NCBI GenBank assembly: GCA_039812485.1
Contig: JBDIAP010000062.1
Location: 1 to 20,079, forward strand
Length of the DNA stretch: 20,079 bases
Direction: 5' to 3'
Source of the DNA: Kineosphaera sp039812485
GTDB lineage: Bacteria; Actinomycetota; Actinomycetes; Actinomycetales; Dermatophilaceae
Part shown: positions 15,346 to 20,079 of the stretch, one piece after another
Numbering within the stretch: position 1 is the stretch's first letter
How the letters are laid out: each line of letters opens with the position of its first letter
Notes under the pieces: generated by a model
Seen by the model: only the letters and a program-made list of their open reading frames with translations
Told to the model about the DNA's origin: nothing
Databases searched by the model: none
Made by a program: the position numbers and the translations under genes

Positions 15346-15348
15346 GCC

Positions 15349-17127
15349 TCAGGGGCGCGTGATCTCGGGATAGACCGGGGAGCCGAACACGTCGGTGCGC
15401 ACCCCGGTGACGTGCGGCCCGGTGCCTCCCACGGCGTTGCGCGACCACAGCGGCACGACCGGCAGCGAGGCGATGACCAGCGGCTCGACCGCCGCGTACG
15501 CCGCCGGCTGCGCGGCGACCGAGGCTGTCGCAGCCGCCCCGAAGCGGCTGTCGACGAGGTCGTTGGTGAAGCCGCTGCCGTTGTCGGGGGAGCCCGTCTC
15601 GAAGCGGGGCACGAGGAACGCCGCCAGGGTCGGCCGCGCCATCGTCCACGTCTCGAGGTAGGGACCGGTCTCGCTGCCGAGGGCGATGGCCTCGCGCAGC
15701 GCGAGGAGCGTGGGGTAGCCGCGCGGCTGGCACGGCAGGCCCAGCGACTGGGTGACCTCGCGGCAGACGTCGGTGGCGACCGGGCCGTCGTCGCGGTCGG
15801 CGGCGTAGGCGATCGTCAGCGGCCCGCTCCACGAGCCCGCGAGCTGCGCGGACCGTGCGGCGAGATCCTGGTCGCGGGTGCACCACTGGGCGCAGACCTC
15901 GGTGGAGTAGCCCTCGACCACCGGCGCCGACAGGTCGGTGGCGGGCAGCGCGGTGTCGGCGAGCAGCCCGGAGGCCAGCGCGTGGCGGTCGATCGCCGTC
16001 GAGATCGCCTGCCGCAGCCGCAGGCCGCGCTCGCCCTGCCACGGGTCGCGGGCCAGGGGGAAGACGAGGGACTGGGCGACGCCGACCGGCTGGTTGACAC
16101 CGCGGCTGCCGAGCTCGGTGCGGTAGCGGGGGAGTGCGGCGACCGGCACCTGGTCGACGACGTCGAGCACCCCGGTGCGCAGATCACCGTAGGCGGCCTC
16201 CGCCGTGTCGTAGACGCGCAGGTCGATGCCGGCGTTCTGCGGCGGCTGCCCGCCCCGGTAGGTGGGGTTGGGCCGCAGCCGGATCGTCGCGCCCCCGGCG
16301 GGTCGCTCGGGCCAGGCGCCGTCGAGTCGGTAGGGGCCGTTGCCGACGGGCTGGCGCGACCACGCGGCGGGGTCCGTCAGCGCCGCCTTGGGCAGGGGCG
16401 CGAACGCTGTCTGCCCGAGGGCGTCGGCGAAGCCAGGCTCCGTCTGCGTCAGCGTGATGCGCAGCGTCCGGGCGTCGAGCACCTCGAGACCTGCGAGGTC
16501 GTTCGCGGCCCCGGGCGCACCCGCGGGTCGGCGCACGGCGTCGTAGCCGAGGATCGGCGCGAAGTCGCGGGCGCTGAACTGGCCGCTGGAGGCCCGAGCG
16601 GCGTAGTTCCAGGCGTCCACGAAGGACGACGCGGTGACGGGCTCGCCGTTGCCGAAGACCCAGTCGGCGCCGAGCCGCACCGTGAACACCCTGTTGTCGG
16701 GAGTCTCGATCGACTCGGCGACCTCGTTGACGGCCTTGCCCTTGGCGTCGTAGCGCACGAGCCCGCGCAACAGGAGGCCGACGACGCGCTCGGTGTAGGG
16801 GTCCTCGACGTTGGCCGGGCGCAGGTCGGTCGACATCGGCAGCGCGGAGACGACGATCGGCAGGGCCGGGGCGTCGCTCGTCACGCTCGTCGTCGGGGTG
16901 GGCGTCGGCCCCGGAGACGAGCAGGCCGCGGCCGCGAGCGCCACGAGCAGACTCGCGCCGCTCGCCAACCACCGCCGGCTCAGCCCGCGCTGCCGGCGCG
17001 GGCCGGCCCCCGGGCCCTCGGTCCGGCGGCGCCCCTCCTCCCCGGTCGCCGCGGCCCGCCGGTCGGCCGCGCCCGGACGCAGCGCGACGGGCGCGTCGGG
17101 GCGTGCGTCGTCGGCCGGCCATGGCAT
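15349..17127 (-). CDS. orphan ABC transporter substrate-binding lipoprotein (SBP family 5)
   Basis: A 592-aa predicted lipoprotein. An unusually long Arg/Pro-rich N-region (about 50 residues) precedes the hydrophobic stretch and lipobox AAAC with Cys69; a Pro/Thr linker follows. The body is a family 5 (peptide/nickel type) solute-binding protein and a clear paralogue of OppA in this window: both have LRQAIS.AIDR, AP/SPVV.GY, a CxxxC pair (412/416 here) and a Cx10C pair (455/466 here). No permease or ATPase gene adjoins it, so it may serve the opp transporter or act alone as a binding protein. ATG 17127 follows TAGGGGC; no later ATG or GTG start would keep a signal peptide. It lies 56 nt downstream of csoR; ligand unknown. 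Confidence 0.88.
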   Translation of the reverse strand: MPWPADDARPDAPVALRPGAADRRAAATGEEGRRRTEGPGAGPRRQRGLSRRWLASGASLLVALAAAACSSPGPTPTPTTSVTSDAPALPIVVSALPMSTDLRPANVEDPYTERVVGLLLRGLVRYDAKGKAVNEVAESIETPDNRVFTVRLGADWVFGNGEPVTASSFVDAWNYAARASSGQFSARDFAPILGYDAVRRPAGAPGAANDLAGLEVLDARTLRITLTQTEPGFADALGQTAFAPLPKAALTDPAAWSRQPVGNGPYRLDGAWPERPAGGATIRLRPNPTYRGGQPPQNAGIDLRVYDTAEAAYGDLRTGVLDVVDQVPVAALPRYRTELGSRGVNQPVGVAQSLVFPLARDPWQGERGLRLRQAISTAIDRHALASGLLADTALPATDLSAPVVEGYSTEVCAQWCTRDQDLAARSAQLAGSWSGPLTIAYAADRDDGPVATDVCREVTQSLGLPCQPRGYPTLLALREAIALGSETGPYLETWTMARPTLAAFLVPRFETGSPDNGSGFTNDLVDSRFGAAATASVAAQPAAYAAVEPLVIASLPVVPLWSRNAVGGTGPHVTGVRTDVFGSPVYPEITRP

Positions 17128-17183
17128 GCCCCTAGCCTGTCACGCCCCGCCCGCAGGATGCGGACCAGTGCCTACGGGCCAGC

Positions 17184-17567
17184 TCACGAGCGCACGAGCC
17201 GGGCGATCGCCGCCGACGCCTCCTGGATCTTGTCGTCGGCCTCCTGCCCGCCCACGGCGATCGCCTGAGCGACGCAGTGGGCCAGGTGCTCGTCGAGCAG
17301 GGACAACGCGACCCCCTCCAGCGCCCGGGTCGCGGCGGAGATCTGGGTGAGGACGTCGATGCAGTATTCCTCGTTGTCGACCATCCGCTGCAGACCCCGG
17401 ATCTGCCCCTCGATGCGGCGAAGGCGCTGCAGGTGGCGTGCCTTGTCGTGGCGGTAGCCCGGGTGCTGGGCACCGTGCGGCGTGTCGGACGGATCGGCGG
17501 ACCCGGTGCTCTGCGCGCCCGGCGCAGCGCCGGTGCCGGTGTCGGTCTCGAGGTGGGCGTCGGTCAT
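17184..17567 (-). CDS. csoR: CsoR-type copper-sensing transcriptional repressor
   Basis: A 127-aa all-helical DNA-binding regulator of the CsoR/RcnR family. After a ~40-residue Gly/Ser/Asp-rich tail, the conserved region starts RLRRIEGQIRGLQRMV. The Cu(I) ligand triad is intact: Cys69, His94 and Cys98, with the same spacing (25 and 4 residues) as Cys36/His61/Cys65 of the M. tuberculosis protein, and the preceding Tyr68 also matches. This favours a copper sensor over the nickel/cobalt RcnR or formaldehyde FrmR types. In the family, Cu(I) releases the repressor from DNA. AAGGAG precedes the ATG. It lies 40 nt downstream of the copper pump gene on the same strand, so it is probably co-transcribed and self-regulated; the operator would be upstream, outside the window. 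Confidence 0.93.
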   Translation of the reverse strand: MTDAHLETDTGTGAAPGAQSTGSADPSDTPHGAQHPGYRHDKARHLQRLRRIEGQIRGLQRMVDNEEYCIDVLTQISAATRALEGVALSLLDEHLAHCVAQAIAVGGQEADDKIQEASAAIARLVRS

Positions 17568-17607
17568 GGCAACAGTCTCCTTGGTGGTCGGTCCCCTTGT
17601 GGTCCGC

Positions 17608-20079
<2,472 letters not shown>

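Noticed and set aside
17151..17163. 5-bp hairpin between csoR and the SBP gene as a terminator
   Set aside because: CCGCA-GGA-TGCGG is too short and lacks a U-tract; chance is likely at this base composition.
15412..17268. 618-codon plus-strand open frame opposite the orphan SBP gene
   Set aside because: The minus strand has a lipobox and family 5 binding-protein motifs; the plus frame has only low-complexity Arg/Gly/Val-rich sequence.
17184..17567. Nickel/cobalt RcnR or formaldehyde FrmR identity for the regulator
   Set aside because: The Cys-His-Cys triad spacing matches copper CsoR and the neighbour is a CPC-type copper ATPase.
17568..17607. CsoR operator in the copA-csoR gap
   Set aside because: Only two purine-rich ribosome-binding-like stretches and no convincing G-tract/C-tract palindrome; the expected operator would lie upstream of copA outside the window.

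Overview
The window is very GC-rich, with strong G/C bias at third codon positions, many GTG starts and tightly overlapping genes. The order alaS-ruvX-mltG-aroE-aroC-aroK-aroB is a known actinobacterial arrangement. I infer a chromosomal segment of a high-GC actinobacterium, plausibly Micrococcales (Intrasporangiaceae/Dermatophilaceae-like); the family placement is a guess from protein flavour, not computed. I saw no tRNA, rRNA, CRISPR array, transposase, phage gene or integration site.

Left part (1-6374): a possible 3' end of a plus-strand gene at the edge (to 148) and a small uncertain ORF (284-520), then a complete minus-strand oligopeptide/dipeptide importer, oppA-oppB-oppC-oppD-oppF (6374 down to 598). 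oppA encodes the lipoprotein receptor, oppB and oppC the permeases, oppD and oppF the ATPases. Two perfect inverted repeats lie between oppA and oppB, and a very strong hairpin (544-593) ends the operon. The 440-bp region 6375-6814 between oppA and the divergent alaS holds several inverted repeats and is the likely control region for both directions.

Central part (6815-15322): plus-strand housekeeping genes for alanyl-tRNA synthetase, RuvX/YqgF, the MltG endolytic transglycosylase and four shikimate-pathway enzymes (AroE, AroC, AroK, AroB). Most neighbours overlap by 4-7 nt or are 2 nt apart. The exception is the roughly 160-nt aroE-aroC gap. It holds a 17-bp tandem repeat that starts inside the aroE stop region, a compact hairpin, and a perfect palindrome that covers a candidate aroC start.

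Right part (15349-20079, minus strand): an orphan lipoprotein substrate-binding protein that is a paralogue of OppA and shares a four-cysteine pattern with it; a CsoR-type copper-sensing repressor; and a CPC-type Cu(I) P1B-ATPase whose 5' end lies beyond the window. The visible ATPase N-terminus has a YHS metal-binding segment, a PSGG repeat, a His-rich linker and a heavy-metal-binding CPMHPEI...CPLCGM module before the pump core. copA and csoR look like one copper-resistance operon.

No clearly novel multi-gene system is visible. The points most worth a second look are the aroE-aroC gap, the 12-bp in-frame minisatellites in the copper pump, the oppA/oppB intercistronic hairpins and the orphan OppA paralogue.
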